Positions 1-8,719 of a stretch of 64,000 bases of DNA are shown piece by piece. This DNA is from DATBQN01 sp963755825 (GTDB lineage: Bacteria; Acidobacteriota; Thermoanaerobaculia; Multivoradales; UBA5704). The stretch spans positions 2,356,001 through 2,420,000 of the forward strand of contig CAVWLA010000001.1 in assembly GCA_963755825.1 (NCBI GenBank), written 5' to 3'. The notes under the pieces are model-generated. The model saw only the letters and a program-made list of their open reading frames with translations, was not told where the DNA came from and did not search any database. Both the position numbers and the translations under genes were made by a program. Position 1 is the stretch's first letter. Every line of letters begins with the position of its first letter.

Positions 1-85
1 CCGATCACCGCGAAGGCTGTCCTGGTTCGGATCTCAGCGCTGCCGGCGCGCCCGCCACCCGGCTCGATCGACTCGACCGCCCTCC

Positions 86-112
86 GGCGCCGCGGCTCGT
101 GGCCGCGGCGCC
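86..112 (-). terminator. Hairpin downstream of the Asp-box secreted protein
   Basis: A perfect 10-bp stem (86-95 with 103-112) with a 7-base loop lies about 30 bases beyond the stop of the minus-strand gene ending at 144. There is no clear T-run, so it is a probable but unproven terminator. I see no gene in 1-143. Confidence 0.45.
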
Positions 113-143
113 CGGGCAGGCGGTTCGATGCCTCGGCCGCAGC

Positions 144-2084
144 TCAGAAGGCCGAGGTGTCGACGAAGCTCTTCAGATGGCCGGCGGTGTTGTCGTAGGT
201 CTTGATGGCGCCGGTCAGCAGGTCGACGATGCGGAGCGAGTACTGGACGTCGGTCAGGGCTCCGGTGAAGAGCCAGAAGTGGCCGTTGACGGCGCGGCCG
301 TCGAGGATCTTCACCATCAGCTCGAGGTTCTGCGGCGAGAAGAAATAGAAGGCCCCGGTGTCGTCGGTGAGAGGCACGGGCAGGCCGATGCCGGAGAGGC
401 CGGCGGCCACGAAGCCGACCTGCACCTGGAAGCGCGTGCCGGTCAGGCAGAGGTACGTCGACGTCGCCGTCCGGAAGGGGCATTCGGTCGTCGAGAGCCT
501 GTCCGTGAGTCGACCGGGGAGCGCGTCGGTGCGGACCGGGCTCGACGCGGCCTCCTCCGCCGAGATCGAGGCCGGCGCCGCCGAGGGGGCGGGGGCCGCG
601 GCGAGGACGGGGAAGGCGAAGACGTCGGCGAGGCTGGTGAGGAAGCCGTGGGGATTGGGATAGAGCTTGACCGCGCCGGTCAGCAGATCGGTCACCCGCA
701 CGGTGTAGCTGACGTCCGAGAGGCCGCCGGTGAAGACCCAGTACTGGCCGTCGACGGCCTCGCCGTCGAGGACCTTGACGACGAGCTCGAGCGCCGCGGG
801 GTTGAAGAACCAGAAGGCGGTGGTGTCGTCGGTCAGCGGCACGGCGTGGCCGGCCTGCAGCGGCCCGCCGCCGACCTGGAAGGTGACGCCGACCTCGAAG
901 CGCGAGCCGTTGAGGCAGACCGCCGCGTCGCCCACCGGACAGCCCGGGCGCTCGAGGCGGTAGACGCCGCCGCTCAAGGTGCCGACGTAGAGCGGCCCGA
1001 AGGGCTTGGCGTCGATGGCGAGTACCGTGAGGGGCGTTTCGGCGTTGCTCGGCAGGCCGGCCCCCTCCTTCGCCCAGGTGGTGCCGCGGTCGTGCGAGAC
1101 GAAGACGCCGGCGCTGGTCGCGGCGTGGAGGGTGCCGGGGAAGGCCGGATCGACGAGCAGGTCGGAGACCGTGGCGCCCGCCGGCAGGTCTCCCGCGGCC
1201 TGCGTCCAGGCGGGCGCGGCGGCGCCGGGGTCGAGCGGCGGCGCGATGCGGTAGATGCCGCGGTCGCGGCCGCCGGCGACGACGAAGAGCGTGCTCGGCG
1301 TCGTGCTGGGGTCGACGCGCAGGAGGAGAGAGCCGGGGAAGGGGCTGACGGGGAGATCGGGGAGCGTCCGCACGACGGCCGCGCTCTCGAGCTCGAGGAC
1401 CTGGGCATGGTTCGCGGTCACCGCTCCCGAGGGGACGAGGGTGCCGACGAAGAGCCGGCCGGCATGGGAGGGGTCGAGCGCGACGCCCGCGTAGCCGGCT
1501 GCCGGCAGGGCGAGCGCCGACCAGGAGCCGCCGCCGTCGACGGTCTGTTCGACCGCGGCGGCCTTCCTGGCGACGCAGGGCGGGAAGGGCGGGTCGTTGA
1601 AGGGCGGCGGCGCGACGAGCGCCAGCAGCCGTCCCGGCGAGCCGGGCACCTGCACGACCTGCCCGACGGAGCCGAGCGGGTCGGCGGCGGGGAACGCCGG
1701 CTGCCAGCTGGCGCCGTCGTCGCCGGTGTGGAAGAGGCCGGTGTAGGTGCCGGCGTAGAGGACACCGGTGGTCTCGGGGTCGGCGGCGAGGGTGAAGGTA
1801 TCCCACGTCGAGAGGCAGCCGGGCAGCGAGCCCTGCTCGAGGCTCGTCCAGGTGGTGCCGCCGTCGGAGCTCTGGAGGATCCCCTTTCCCGCCACGCTCG
1901 AGTAGACGACGCCCGGCGGGCCGGCCGCGAGCGCGAGGACGTTGCCCGACGGCCCGACCGGCGCCCAGAGCTGCGCGGACGGCGACAGGGCGGCGCCGAG
2001 CCGGGGCAGGAGCAGGAGCAGGACCGGAACCAACAGCTGAGCCAGCTTCGGATGTGGCTGCGGAGTCGCGTGCCTCGTCGTCAT
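144..2084 (-). CDS. Secreted Asp-box (BNR) repeat protein with two C-terminal 'WFF/LDG' domains
   Basis: The protein has about 646 aa. I chose the ATG at 2084 because GGAGGA lies just upstream and a hydrophobic signal peptide (poly-Leu, then LGAA) follows directly. The N-terminal two thirds carry repeated Asp-box motifs (SDGGTTW, DDGASW, DGGGSW, HDRGTTW), typical of sialidase-like or photosynthesis-assembly-like beta-propellers. The C-terminal third holds two copies of a domain of about 100 aa with the pattern C-LxGxRFxV, LTDDTxxFxFF, LDGxxVxGxxW, DLLTGA. A third copy of this domain occurs in the secreted protein at 14724-15473. The propeller is probably extracellular and non-enzymatic, because no catalytic residues are recognisable. 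Its exact substrate and role are unknown. Confidence 0.85.
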   Translation of the reverse strand: MTTRHATPQPHPKLAQLLVPVLLLLLPRLGAALSPSAQLWAPVGPSGNVLALAAGPPGVVYSSVAGKGILQSSDGGTTWTSLEQGSLPGCLSTWDTFTLAADPETTGVLYAGTYTGLFHTGDDGASWQPAFPAADPLGSVGQVVQVPGSPGRLLALVAPPPFNDPPFPPCVARKAAAVEQTVDGGGSWSALALPAAGYAGVALDPSHAGRLFVGTLVPSGAVTANHAQVLELESAAVVRTLPDLPVSPFPGSLLLRVDPSTTPSTLFVVAGGRDRGIYRIAPPLDPGAAAPAWTQAAGDLPAGATVSDLLVDPAFPGTLHAATSAGVFVSHDRGTTWAKEGAGLPSNAETPLTVLAIDAKPFGPLYVGTLSGGVYRLERPGCPVGDAAVCLNGSRFEVGVTFQVGGGPLQAGHAVPLTDDTTAFWFFNPAALELVVKVLDGEAVDGQYWVFTGGLSDVSYTVRVTDLLTGAVKLYPNPHGFLTSLADVFAFPVLAAAPAPSAAPASISAEEAASSPVRTDALPGRLTDRLSTTECPFRTATSTYLCLTGTRFQVQVGFVAAGLSGIGLPVPLTDDTGAFYFFSPQNLELMVKILDGRAVNGHFWLFTGALTDVQYSLRIVDLLTGAIKTYDNTAGHLKSFVDTSAF

Positions 2085-2406
2085 GGGATCCTCCGGGTCG
2101 ACCGCCATCAAGAGGGAGCCCCGAGCGCCGCCCGCCACAGGGGAGATGTGGCGAGGGCGATCAGGAGCCTTTGGGACCGATGCTCAGTGTTTTCGAGCGT
2201 AGCATGAATATGGCTCAATCACATAGAAAAGGCTCGCCCCTGACGCCGTCGCACGGCAAGTGTCCGCTCGAGCGCCGCCGGCGCGCCGGCGCGAGCGCCG
2301 GGGATCAACCGCCTTCGCCGGCAAGCGCGAGGCACGGGCCGCCGGCGCCGAAGGCCGGCCGCCGGCTCGGAGCCGCAGCGAGGGGGAAGGTCGGAGATGC
2401 GGCCGG
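2085..2406. other. Intergenic spacer, 322 bases
   Basis: No gene is seen here. It contains a GC-rich 7-bp palindrome (2286-2301) that may help end transcription of the transglycosylase gene. An unusually AT-rich stretch near 2190-2235 probably holds the promoter of the Asp-box protein gene, but no convincing -35/-10 pair could be assigned. Confidence 0.4.
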
Positions 2407-3141
2407 TCAGCGGCCGGCGATGGCGCCGCCGCCGAGGTTGGCGAGGGTCAGGCCGAGGGTCGTGTAGATGCGGCGGACGTAGTCGCGGGTCTCGCGGTAG
2501 GGGGGGATACCGCGATAGCGGTCGACCGACCCCTCGCCCGCGTTGTAGGCGGCGAGGATGCGGGAGAGGTCGTTGCCGAAGCGGTCGGAGAGCCACTTGA
2601 GGTAGCTCACCCCGGCCTCGAGGTTGCGCTCGGGGTTCCACAGCTCGCGGCGCGAGACGCCGAAGCGGGTGGCGGTCGAGGGCATGAGCTGCATCAGGCC
2701 GCAGGCGCCCTTCGGCGAGAAGGCGCGGGCGTTGCCGGCGCTCTCGGCGCGGATCACCGCCGAGACGATCTGCGGGTTGAGCGCGTGGCGCTTCGCCGCC
2801 TCGTAGATGAGCTGGCCGTAGGGACCCTCGGGGACCTTCTGCGACTCGTCGAAGGCGAGCGGCAGGGTGGAGAGCGTCGCGGCGGGCGCGGCGGCCGGCG
2901 GTGGAGGCGGCGGCGGCACCCACTCGTCGTCGACGACGCGGTCGACGCGCTCGATCGGCACCGCCACCTGGCCGCCGGAGGGGAGCGTCAGCATGGCGCG
3001 CTCGCCGTCCGTCGTGTAGTCCTTGACCTTCACGTAGTCGCCGTCGGTCAGGATCACCAGCTCGGCGCGCGCCGCGGCGGACGCGCCGAGGCCCGCGGCG
3101 AGGGCGACGGTGAGGGCGAGGGCTCGGGTTCGGCGGGCCAT
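2407..3141 (-). CDS. Lytic transglycosylase, secreted (SLT family)
   Basis: A 244-aa protein with an N-terminal signal peptide (MARRTRALALTVALAAGL). A small region (LVILTDGDYVKV) follows, then a proline run, then an SLT domain. The SLT hallmarks are visible: the catalytic glutamate in VIRAESAGN, the GLMQLMPSTA motif and the AYNAGEGSV motif. Such enzymes cleave the glycan strands of peptidoglycan in the periplasm with formation of 1,6-anhydromuramic acid. The ATG at 3141 starts the signal peptide; the open frame extends further upstream, but that part looks non-coding. It is divergent from the next gene. Family assignment is firm, the physiological role is open. Confidence 0.9.
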   Translation of the reverse strand: MARRTRALALTVALAAGLGASAAARAELVILTDGDYVKVKDYTTDGERAMLTLPSGGQVAVPIERVDRVVDDEWVPPPPPPPAAAPAATLSTLPLAFDESQKVPEGPYGQLIYEAAKRHALNPQIVSAVIRAESAGNARAFSPKGACGLMQLMPSTATRFGVSRRELWNPERNLEAGVSYLKWLSDRFGNDLSRILAAYNAGEGSVDRYRGIPPYRETRDYVRRIYTTLGLTLANLGGGAIAGR

Positions 3142-3358
3142 GGTGAGTCGGGGGTGCTGCACGGTCGACGTATTGTACGGAACCGCCGCCGCCTGCGTCC
3201 AATTCCTCCGCCGGCGTGTAAATCCTTCAAGCCACAGAAGGTTGCGAGCGCCGGCACCGGCGCTGCCCCGCCGCGGCCGGTTCGCCGCACTGAGGGGACA
3301 GCCCGTCCGGACCGTTCGAGCTCGAAAACTTCCAACCCCAACCCCGCAAGGAGGATTC

Positions 3359-5008
3359 ATGAGAGCTGGGAAAGCCTTCCTCGTGCTGCTGCTCCTCGCC
3401 GCCGCCGCCTGGGGGCAATCGGCCTGCGTGCTCGACACCTGCGCCAGCTGCGCCCGCCCGGCGCCGGGGGTCGACGCCGACGGCGACGGCGTCCCCGACG
3501 CCCTGGAGTACGACCTGGCGCACAAGTTCTTCCCTTCGATCCGCCTGGTGTCGTTCTACGACGACCTCGTCGAGTCCTACCTCTACCTGGGCTACGCAAT
3601 CCCCTACACCGTGCAGCCGGTCACCAATGGCGGCTCCCTCTGCGGCGACGCCGACGCCTGCCTCGAGCTGCGCTTCGGCATCGCCTACCACCGGGATCTG
3701 GGCTTCGACGGGATCGGCGCCCACCTCGGCGACAGCGAGTTCTACGCCGCCGTCGTGCGGCGCACCACCTCGTGGGCCGCCGCCTCGACCGATCCCTCCG
3801 CCTGGGTCCTCATCCGCGATTTCACCGGCGCCCATTGGGGGGAGCTGACCGATTCGAGCCGCTACGGGGCGTACGGCGACTGCCCCTGCGCCGCCTGGAA
3901 CCTCGACGGCACCAGCTGCGCGGCGCACGGCTTCAGCTGCCAGTTCTGGGGCGACACCTGCAGCGGGATCCCGGCCACCGACTCCAAGTTCCCCTCGTGC
4001 GGCGCCCTCACCTTCGGGTTCTGCCAGTCCTCGGGGTGCTCGTGGGCCGGCTCGGAATGCCTGCCGAATCACCTGGGCTGCTACTCCGCGATCGCGCTCA
4101 GCGGACCGGCGACCCTCTATGCCTCGACGGACAAGCACGCCATCTACCACACGGCGAGCGAGTGCGGCGCCGGCAACCTCGGGCTCGACAGCTGCTCCGG
4201 CAACCAGTACGACATGCGCGACTTCGTCGGCGGCCTGCTGCAGAACGTCGGCAACAGCGCCTGCAACAGCGCCTTCGACACGACGATCCAGGACCCCGAC
4301 CCCGCCTCCTGCACGCTCAACAACATCTGGACCAGCCCGCAGTTCGGCGCCGCAACGGCGTACCGCGACCATTTCACCTACCTCTTCGACTGGGTCTTCC
4401 CCGGCGCGCCGCTGGGAGGGACGCCGCCCTACCTGCCGGCCTCCTGCCCGTTGAGCGGCGGCGGCGCCGGCTGCACCCCCTGCGGCGAGGCCAGCTGCAA
4501 CGGGGTGCAGGCCCCCTACATCAGCCACTTCACCGCCGCCGGCTGCACCGGCGCCGAGAGCTACTACACGCCGTACTTCGGCAGCGACGGGATCCGCCGC
4601 TCGTGGGACGGCGGCGGCTGCGCCGGCACGGCGCCGCAGACGGTCACCAACCGCTCGTGGCGCGACGCCGCCGGCACCTGCCACGACGACTGGCCCTCCG
4701 GCAACACCCTCTCCGGCTTCGTGGCGGTCTACCGGAGCCACCCCTGCCACTGCGGCGAGGGGAGCTGTTCGCCCGTCCAGGCCGCCTACATCAGCCACTT
4801 CACCGGCGCCGGCTGCACCGGCACGGAGTCGTACTACACCCCCTATTTCGGCGCCGACGGCACGCTCCGCTCGTGGGACGGCCAGGGCTGCACCGGCACC
4901 ACGCCGCGCACCGTCACCAACCGGTCGTGGAAGGGGACCGACGGCCAGTGCCACGACGACTGGCCCGGCGGCAACACGCTGAGCGGCTTCGTCTCGATCT
5001 ACCGCTGA
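3359..5008 (+). CDS. Secreted Cys-rich protein with C-terminal tandem repeats
   Basis: A 549-aa protein. The ATG at 3359 follows AAGGAGG closely and begins a clear signal peptide. The mature N-terminus has a calcium-loop-like DADGDGVPDALEYDLA motif, followed by a domain with HLGDSEFY that weakly recalls Vps62-like proteins. The C-terminus has two consecutive repeats of roughly 85-90 aa, each with YISHFT-AGCTG-ESYYTPYFG, RSWDG, TVTNRSW, CHDDWP and GNTLSGF. Many cysteines suggest disulfides and an extracellular location. No enzyme signature is recognised and function is unknown. Confidence 0.85.
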   Translation: MRAGKAFLVLLLLAAAAWGQSACVLDTCASCARPAPGVDADGDGVPDALEYDLAHKFFPSIRLVSFYDDLVESYLYLGYAIPYTVQPVTNGGSLCGDADACLELRFGIAYHRDLGFDGIGAHLGDSEFYAAVVRRTTSWAAASTDPSAWVLIRDFTGAHWGELTDSSRYGAYGDCPCAAWNLDGTSCAAHGFSCQFWGDTCSGIPATDSKFPSCGALTFGFCQSSGCSWAGSECLPNHLGCYSAIALSGPATLYASTDKHAIYHTASECGAGNLGLDSCSGNQYDMRDFVGGLLQNVGNSACNSAFDTTIQDPDPASCTLNNIWTSPQFGAATAYRDHFTYLFDWVFPGAPLGGTPPYLPASCPLSGGGAGCTPCGEASCNGVQAPYISHFTAAGCTGAESYYTPYFGSDGIRRSWDGGGCAGTAPQTVTNRSWRDAAGTCHDDWPSGNTLSGFVAVYRSHPCHCGEGSCSPVQAAYISHFTGAGCTGTESYYTPYFGADGTLRSWDGQGCTGTTPRTVTNRSWKGTDGQCHDDWPGGNTLSGFVSIYR

Positions 5009-5030
5009 GGTCGTACGAGCACCGGCCCCT

Positions 5031-6053
5031 CTACGACCGCGGATGGTGGCGGTCGTAGAGGGTGCGCAGGCGCTGCTGGTGGATGTGGGTGTAGATCTGC
5101 GTCGTCGAGATGTCGGAATGGCCGAGCATCATCTGCACCGCCCGCAGGTCGGCGCCGTGATCGAGGAGGTGGGTGGCGAAGCTGTGGCGCAGCACGTGCG
5201 GCGAGAGGTCGCGCACGCCGAGCTTGCGGCCGTAGCCGGTGAGGATCTTCCAGAAGCCCTGGCGGGTCATCGGCGTCCCCGCGCGGTTGACGAAGACGCC
5301 CTGGTGGCGGCCGGCGGCGAGCACCGGCCGCACCTCGCGCAGGTAGCGCCCCACCCACGCCTCCGCCTGCTCGCCGACCGGCACGACGCGCTGCTTCGAC
5401 CCCTTGCCGAAGGCGATCAGGTAGCCGACGTCGAGCCGCAGCTGCGGCAGGGTGAGGCCGATCAGCTCGGAGACGCGCAGGCCGGTCGCGTAGAGCAGCT
5501 CGATCATCGCCCGGTCGCGCAGGCCGAGCGGCGTCGCCAGGTCGGGCGCGGCGAGGATGGCCTCGACCTCGGCCTCCGAGAGCACCCGCGGCAGCGGCCG
5601 GAAGAGCTTCGGGGGGAGCAGGTTGACCGCCGGGTTATCGGCGCGCTCGCCGCTCGTCACCAGGTGCTCGTAGAAGCCGCGGATGGCGGAGAGCGCGCGG
5701 CCGATCGAGGGCGAGGCGAGCTTGGCGCGGCGCAGCTCTCGGAGGTGGCCGGCGAGGGCCTCTGGACCGGCGGTGAGGAGATCGGGCGGCGGCGCGCCGG
5801 CCGCCGCGCCGGCCGCGCCAGCTCCCTCGGAGCCATCGGCGCCGCCGGCGCGCGCCGCCTTCGCCGCGGCGAGGTCGAGCGCGCGGCCGAGGCGCTCGAG
5901 GTCGCGGCGGTAGGCCTCGACGCTGTTGAAGGCGAGCCCGCGCTCGAGCGCCAGGCTCTCCAGGTAGCGGCCGAGGACGCGCTGCCAGAGCGGCGCCGGG
6001 GCGGCGCCCGCGCCGGCCGCCTCGCCCTGCGGCGCGCGGCGCGGGCTCACCAC
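5031..6053 (-). CDS. xerD: Tyrosine recombinase XerD-like
   Basis: A 340-aa site-specific recombinase that would resolve chromosome dimers at dif with XerC, acting at the septum with FtsK. All catalytic residues are visible: Arg in ATGLRVSEL, Lys in FGKGSKQR, HxxR in SPHVLRHSFATH, His in LGHSD, and the nucleophilic Tyr in TQIYTH. The start is a GTG at 6053, 15 bases after the stop of the LeuA-like gene, so the two are probably co-transcribed. The N-terminal SAM-like domain carries an unusual Ala/Gly-rich insertion (about residues 60-90). XerC is the alternative assignment. No mobile-element context is seen, so a housekeeping recombinase is favoured. Confidence 0.85.
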   Translation of the reverse strand: MVSPRRAPQGEAAGAGAAPAPLWQRVLGRYLESLALERGLAFNSVEAYRRDLERLGRALDLAAAKAARAGGADGSEGAGAAGAAAGAPPPDLLTAGPEALAGHLRELRRAKLASPSIGRALSAIRGFYEHLVTSGERADNPAVNLLPPKLFRPLPRVLSEAEVEAILAAPDLATPLGLRDRAMIELLYATGLRVSELIGLTLPQLRLDVGYLIAFGKGSKQRVVPVGEQAEAWVGRYLREVRPVLAAGRHQGVFVNRAGTPMTRQGFWKILTGYGRKLGVRDLSPHVLRHSFATHLLDHGADLRAVQMMLGHSDISTTQIYTHIHQQRLRTLYDRHHPRS

Positions 6054-6068
6054 GGCCTCATGCCGGGC

Positions 6069-7352
6069 TCAGGGGAGGGCCCGCGGCCGCGGCGCCGAGG
6101 CGGTGATGCCGCGCGCCGCGCAGATGCCGAGGATCTCCTCCTCGGCGAGGATCTTGGGCGAGCCCTTGGCGCGCTGGAAGATCTCGTCGACGAGATCCTG
6201 CGCCGGGTCGATGCCGCGCTCGGTCAGCCAGTAGACGACGTTCGACTCGCCGCTCATCGGCCCCACCTCGATCACCTGCCGGCAGCCGATGAGGCTCGCC
6301 GGCACCGAGGAGTAGACGCGGTCGGCGAGCCAGTCCTCGCCGCGCGCCCGCGCCTTGATGATCGCCGCGGCGTGCACGCCGGTGCCGGTGCGGAAGGCGT
6401 CCTTGCCGATCACCGGATAGTTGTCGGGGAGCGGCACGCCGGTCGTCGCGGAGACGAAGGCGCAGTACTCCTGGAGGCGCGAGAGGTCGCGGTCGATCCA
6501 GCCGAGGAGCTGCATGTTGACCAGCAGCAGGTCAATCGGGCAGTTGCCCACCCGCTCGCCGATGCCCACCGCCGTGCCGTGCAGGCGGTCGGCGCCGGCG
6601 GCCGCGGCGGCGAGGGCGTTGATCACCCCGAGGTCGCGGTCCTTGTGGCCGTGCCAGTCGACCGCCACCTCCTCGCCGGTCGCGTCGACCACCTGGCGGA
6701 TGAAGCGGATGACGTTGGCGGCGCCGGTCGGCGTCGCATGGCCGACGGTGTCGGAGACGCAGACCCGCCGCGCCCCCGCTTCGACCGCCGCGGTGTAGAG
6801 GCGGCGCAGGTCGTCCGGCGCCGCGCGCGTGGTGTCCTCGGTGACGAACATCACCGGCAGGCCGTGCCCGACGCCGAAGGCGACGGCGGTCTCCGAGAGC
6901 TTCAGCATGCGGTCCATCGTCCATCCCTCGGCATACTGGCGGATGGGCGACGAGCCGATGAAGCAGGCGACCTCGATGGGGATGCCGACCCGCTGCGAGA
7001 TGTCGACGATCGGCTGGATGTCGGCGAGGACGGTGCGCGCCGCGCAGTTGGGGGCGACCTTGAGCTTCGCCTCGACGATCTCGCGCGCCAGGCGCTCGAC
7101 GTCGGCGACGACGTGCGGCCCGGCGCCGGGGAGGCCGATGTCCGCCGACTCGATGCCGAGATCGGCGATCATGTGGAGGATGGCGAGCTTGTCGGCGATC
7201 GGCGGCGAGACGACCGAGGGGGACTGCAGCCCGTCGCGCAGCGTCTCGTCGTCGAGCTCCACCCGACCGCGCGCCGGCACCAGCTCGGTGCCGCCGGCTC
7301 GGTTCCAATCGTAGATGAGCTCGCTATAGCTGGGTCGGCCGCTCGGTCGCAT
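6069..7352 (-). CDS. 2-isopropylmalate/homocitrate synthase-family acyltransferase
   Basis: A 427-aa member of the HMG-CoA-lyase-like TIM-barrel family that condenses acetyl-CoA with a 2-oxoacid. Visible hallmarks are the N-terminal DDETLRDGLQSPS motif (catalytic Arg-Asp) and the metal-binding HGHKDRDLGVINALAA motif followed by GIGERVGNCP. The LeuA-type C-terminal regulatory domain seems short or absent. The exact 2-oxoacid (isovalerate, oxoglutarate or other) cannot be read from the sequence. The neighbouring upstream gene encodes a beta-decarboxylating dehydrogenase, the later-step enzyme type in leucine or homocitrate pathways, which supports a chain-elongation role. A good SD (ACGGAG) precedes the ATG, and a perfect TATAAT lies at 7378-7383. 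Confidence 0.8.
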   Translation of the reverse strand: MRPSGRPSYSELIYDWNRAGGTELVPARGRVELDDETLRDGLQSPSVVSPPIADKLAILHMIADLGIESADIGLPGAGPHVVADVERLAREIVEAKLKVAPNCAARTVLADIQPIVDISQRVGIPIEVACFIGSSPIRQYAEGWTMDRMLKLSETAVAFGVGHGLPVMFVTEDTTRAAPDDLRRLYTAAVEAGARRVCVSDTVGHATPTGAANVIRFIRQVVDATGEEVAVDWHGHKDRDLGVINALAAAAAGADRLHGTAVGIGERVGNCPIDLLLVNMQLLGWIDRDLSRLQEYCAFVSATTGVPLPDNYPVIGKDAFRTGTGVHAAAIIKARARGEDWLADRVYSSVPASLIGCRQVIEVGPMSGESNVVYWLTERGIDPAQDLVDEIFQRAKGSPKILAEEEILGICAARGITASAPRPRALP

Positions 7353-7556
7353 CGGATCTCCGTGGGGTGTAGGAACGATTATAGGCCGGCGGGGACGGCG
7401 AGCTCGGCGGCGCTGCTCTCAAAGATGATCTTCCGTGCCGCCGCGGAGACGTCCCGCGGTCCCCGTGATGTACGACGGATATCGTTCAGGACCTGGGACG
7501 TCTCCGCAGCGGCCAACAGGTCCGAATCCGTGGCGACGATCGCCGTCGCGACCGCC
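7353..7556. promoter_or_regulatory. Intergenic region with long palindrome and -10 box
   Basis: On the minus strand, TATAAT at 7378-7383 stands 26 bases before the LeuA-like start; no good -35 is evident. Upstream lies a long imperfect palindrome: 7437-7455 pairs with 7495-7513 (18 of 19 bases). Inner arms continue the pairing (GGTCC near 7458, GGACC near 7489). It may be an operator, an attenuator-like hairpin or a terminator of the upstream gene. Confidence 0.45.
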
Positions 7557-8678
7557 TCAGCGGGCCGCCGCCGCCGTCGCTCCGGCGACGGTGCGGGCGA
7601 GGAGGTCGCCGACCTGCGAGGTGGTGAGCTTGCCGCCGACGTCGGCGGTGGCGTGGCCGTCGCGGAGGGTCTTGACCACCGCCGCTTCGAGGGCCGCGGC
7701 GGCCTCCCGGTGGCCGAGCGTCTCCAGCATGAGGCTCGCCGAGAGCACGGCGCCCACCGGGTTCGCCTCGCCGGTGCCGGCGTACTTGGGGGCCGAGCCG
7801 TGCACGGGCTCGAACATCGAGGTGCGGCCGGGGTGGAGGTTGGCCGAGCCGGCAATGCCGAGGCCGCCCTGGAGCGCGGCGCCGAGGTCGGTCACGATGT
7901 CGCCGAACATGTTGTTGGTGACGATGACCTCGAGGCTCTCGGGCTTCCTGATCATCTGCAGGGTGAGCGCGTCGACGAAGAGGTGGAAGGGGCGGATGCC
8001 GGGGTAGTCCTTCGCCACCGCGAAGAAGACGCGCTGCCAGAGGTCGCCGGCGAAGCGCATGACGTTCGACTTGTCGCTCATGCAGACGCTGCCGCGGCCG
8101 TGCGCGGCGGCGTAGTCGAAGGCGGCGCGGATGATCCGCTCGACGCCCTTCCGGGTATGGATCTCCTCCTGGGTCGCGATCTCGTCCGCCGTCCCCTTCT
8201 TGAAGTTGCCGCCGGCGCCGACGTAGGCGCCCTCGGTGTTCTCGCGGAAGACGACGAAGTCGACCTCCTTCTCGCCCTTGTCCTTGAGCGGGCAGAGGCG
8301 GGGGTCGTAGAGCTTGACCGGGCGGAAGTTGATGTAGAGGTCGAGGCCGAAGCGGATCCCCAGCAGGATGTCGGCGGCGTGCTTCATGTCCGGCACCCGC
8401 GGATCGCCGAAGGCGCCGATGAAGATCGCCGAGTAGTTGTCGCGGAAGTCGGCGAGGGCCCCCGCCGGCATCGTCTCGCCGGTCGTGAGATAACGGTCGG
8501 CGTCCCACGGGAAGTGGACCAGCTCGAGCGGCAGCGCGAAGCGCTCGGCGGCGGCTTCGAGCACCTTCACCGCCTCGGCGGTCACGTCCTTGCCGATGCC
8601 GTCACCGGGGAGGACGGCGATGCGCTGCGGACGGCGGTCCTTCGGGTCGGTGGGCGGCGGAGCGGTGGTCGGCGTCAT
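7557..8678 (-). CDS. Isopropylmalate/isocitrate-type beta-decarboxylating dehydrogenase
   Basis: A 373-aa NAD(P)-dependent dehydrogenase that oxidises and decarboxylates a 2-hydroxy acid with a divalent metal. The family hallmarks are LPGDGIGKDV near the N-terminus, the substrate loop FRENTEGAYVG, the metal/active-site region (VTNNMFGDIVTDLGAAL) and HGSAPKYAGTGEANP. The RENTEG loop is more like isocitrate, homoisocitrate or tartrate/malate dehydrogenases than classical LeuB. I therefore do not assign leuB, although the adjacent LeuA-like gene makes a branched-chain or homologous chain-elongation step attractive. The ATG at 8678 fits the family's N-terminus after a short Pro-rich extension. 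Confidence 0.8.
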   Translation of the reverse strand: MTPTTAPPPTDPKDRRPQRIAVLPGDGIGKDVTAEAVKVLEAAAERFALPLELVHFPWDADRYLTTGETMPAGALADFRDNYSAIFIGAFGDPRVPDMKHAADILLGIRFGLDLYINFRPVKLYDPRLCPLKDKGEKEVDFVVFRENTEGAYVGAGGNFKKGTADEIATQEEIHTRKGVERIIRAAFDYAAAHGRGSVCMSDKSNVMRFAGDLWQRVFFAVAKDYPGIRPFHLFVDALTLQMIRKPESLEVIVTNNMFGDIVTDLGAALQGGLGIAGSANLHPGRTSMFEPVHGSAPKYAGTGEANPVGAVLSASLMLETLGHREAAAALEAAVVKTLRDGHATADVGGKLTTSQVGDLLARTVAGATAAAAR

Positions 8679-8719
8679 GGTCGAAAAATCCTAGCACGCC
8701 GGCCGCGGGCCTCGCGCCC

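Noticed and set aside
5031..6053. Integrase of a mobile element
   Set aside because: No attachment-site repeats, no element genes nearby, and the sequence resembles housekeeping XerD.
7557..8678. leuB assignment
   Set aside because: The RENTEG-type substrate loop does not match classical LeuB, so the substrate is left open.
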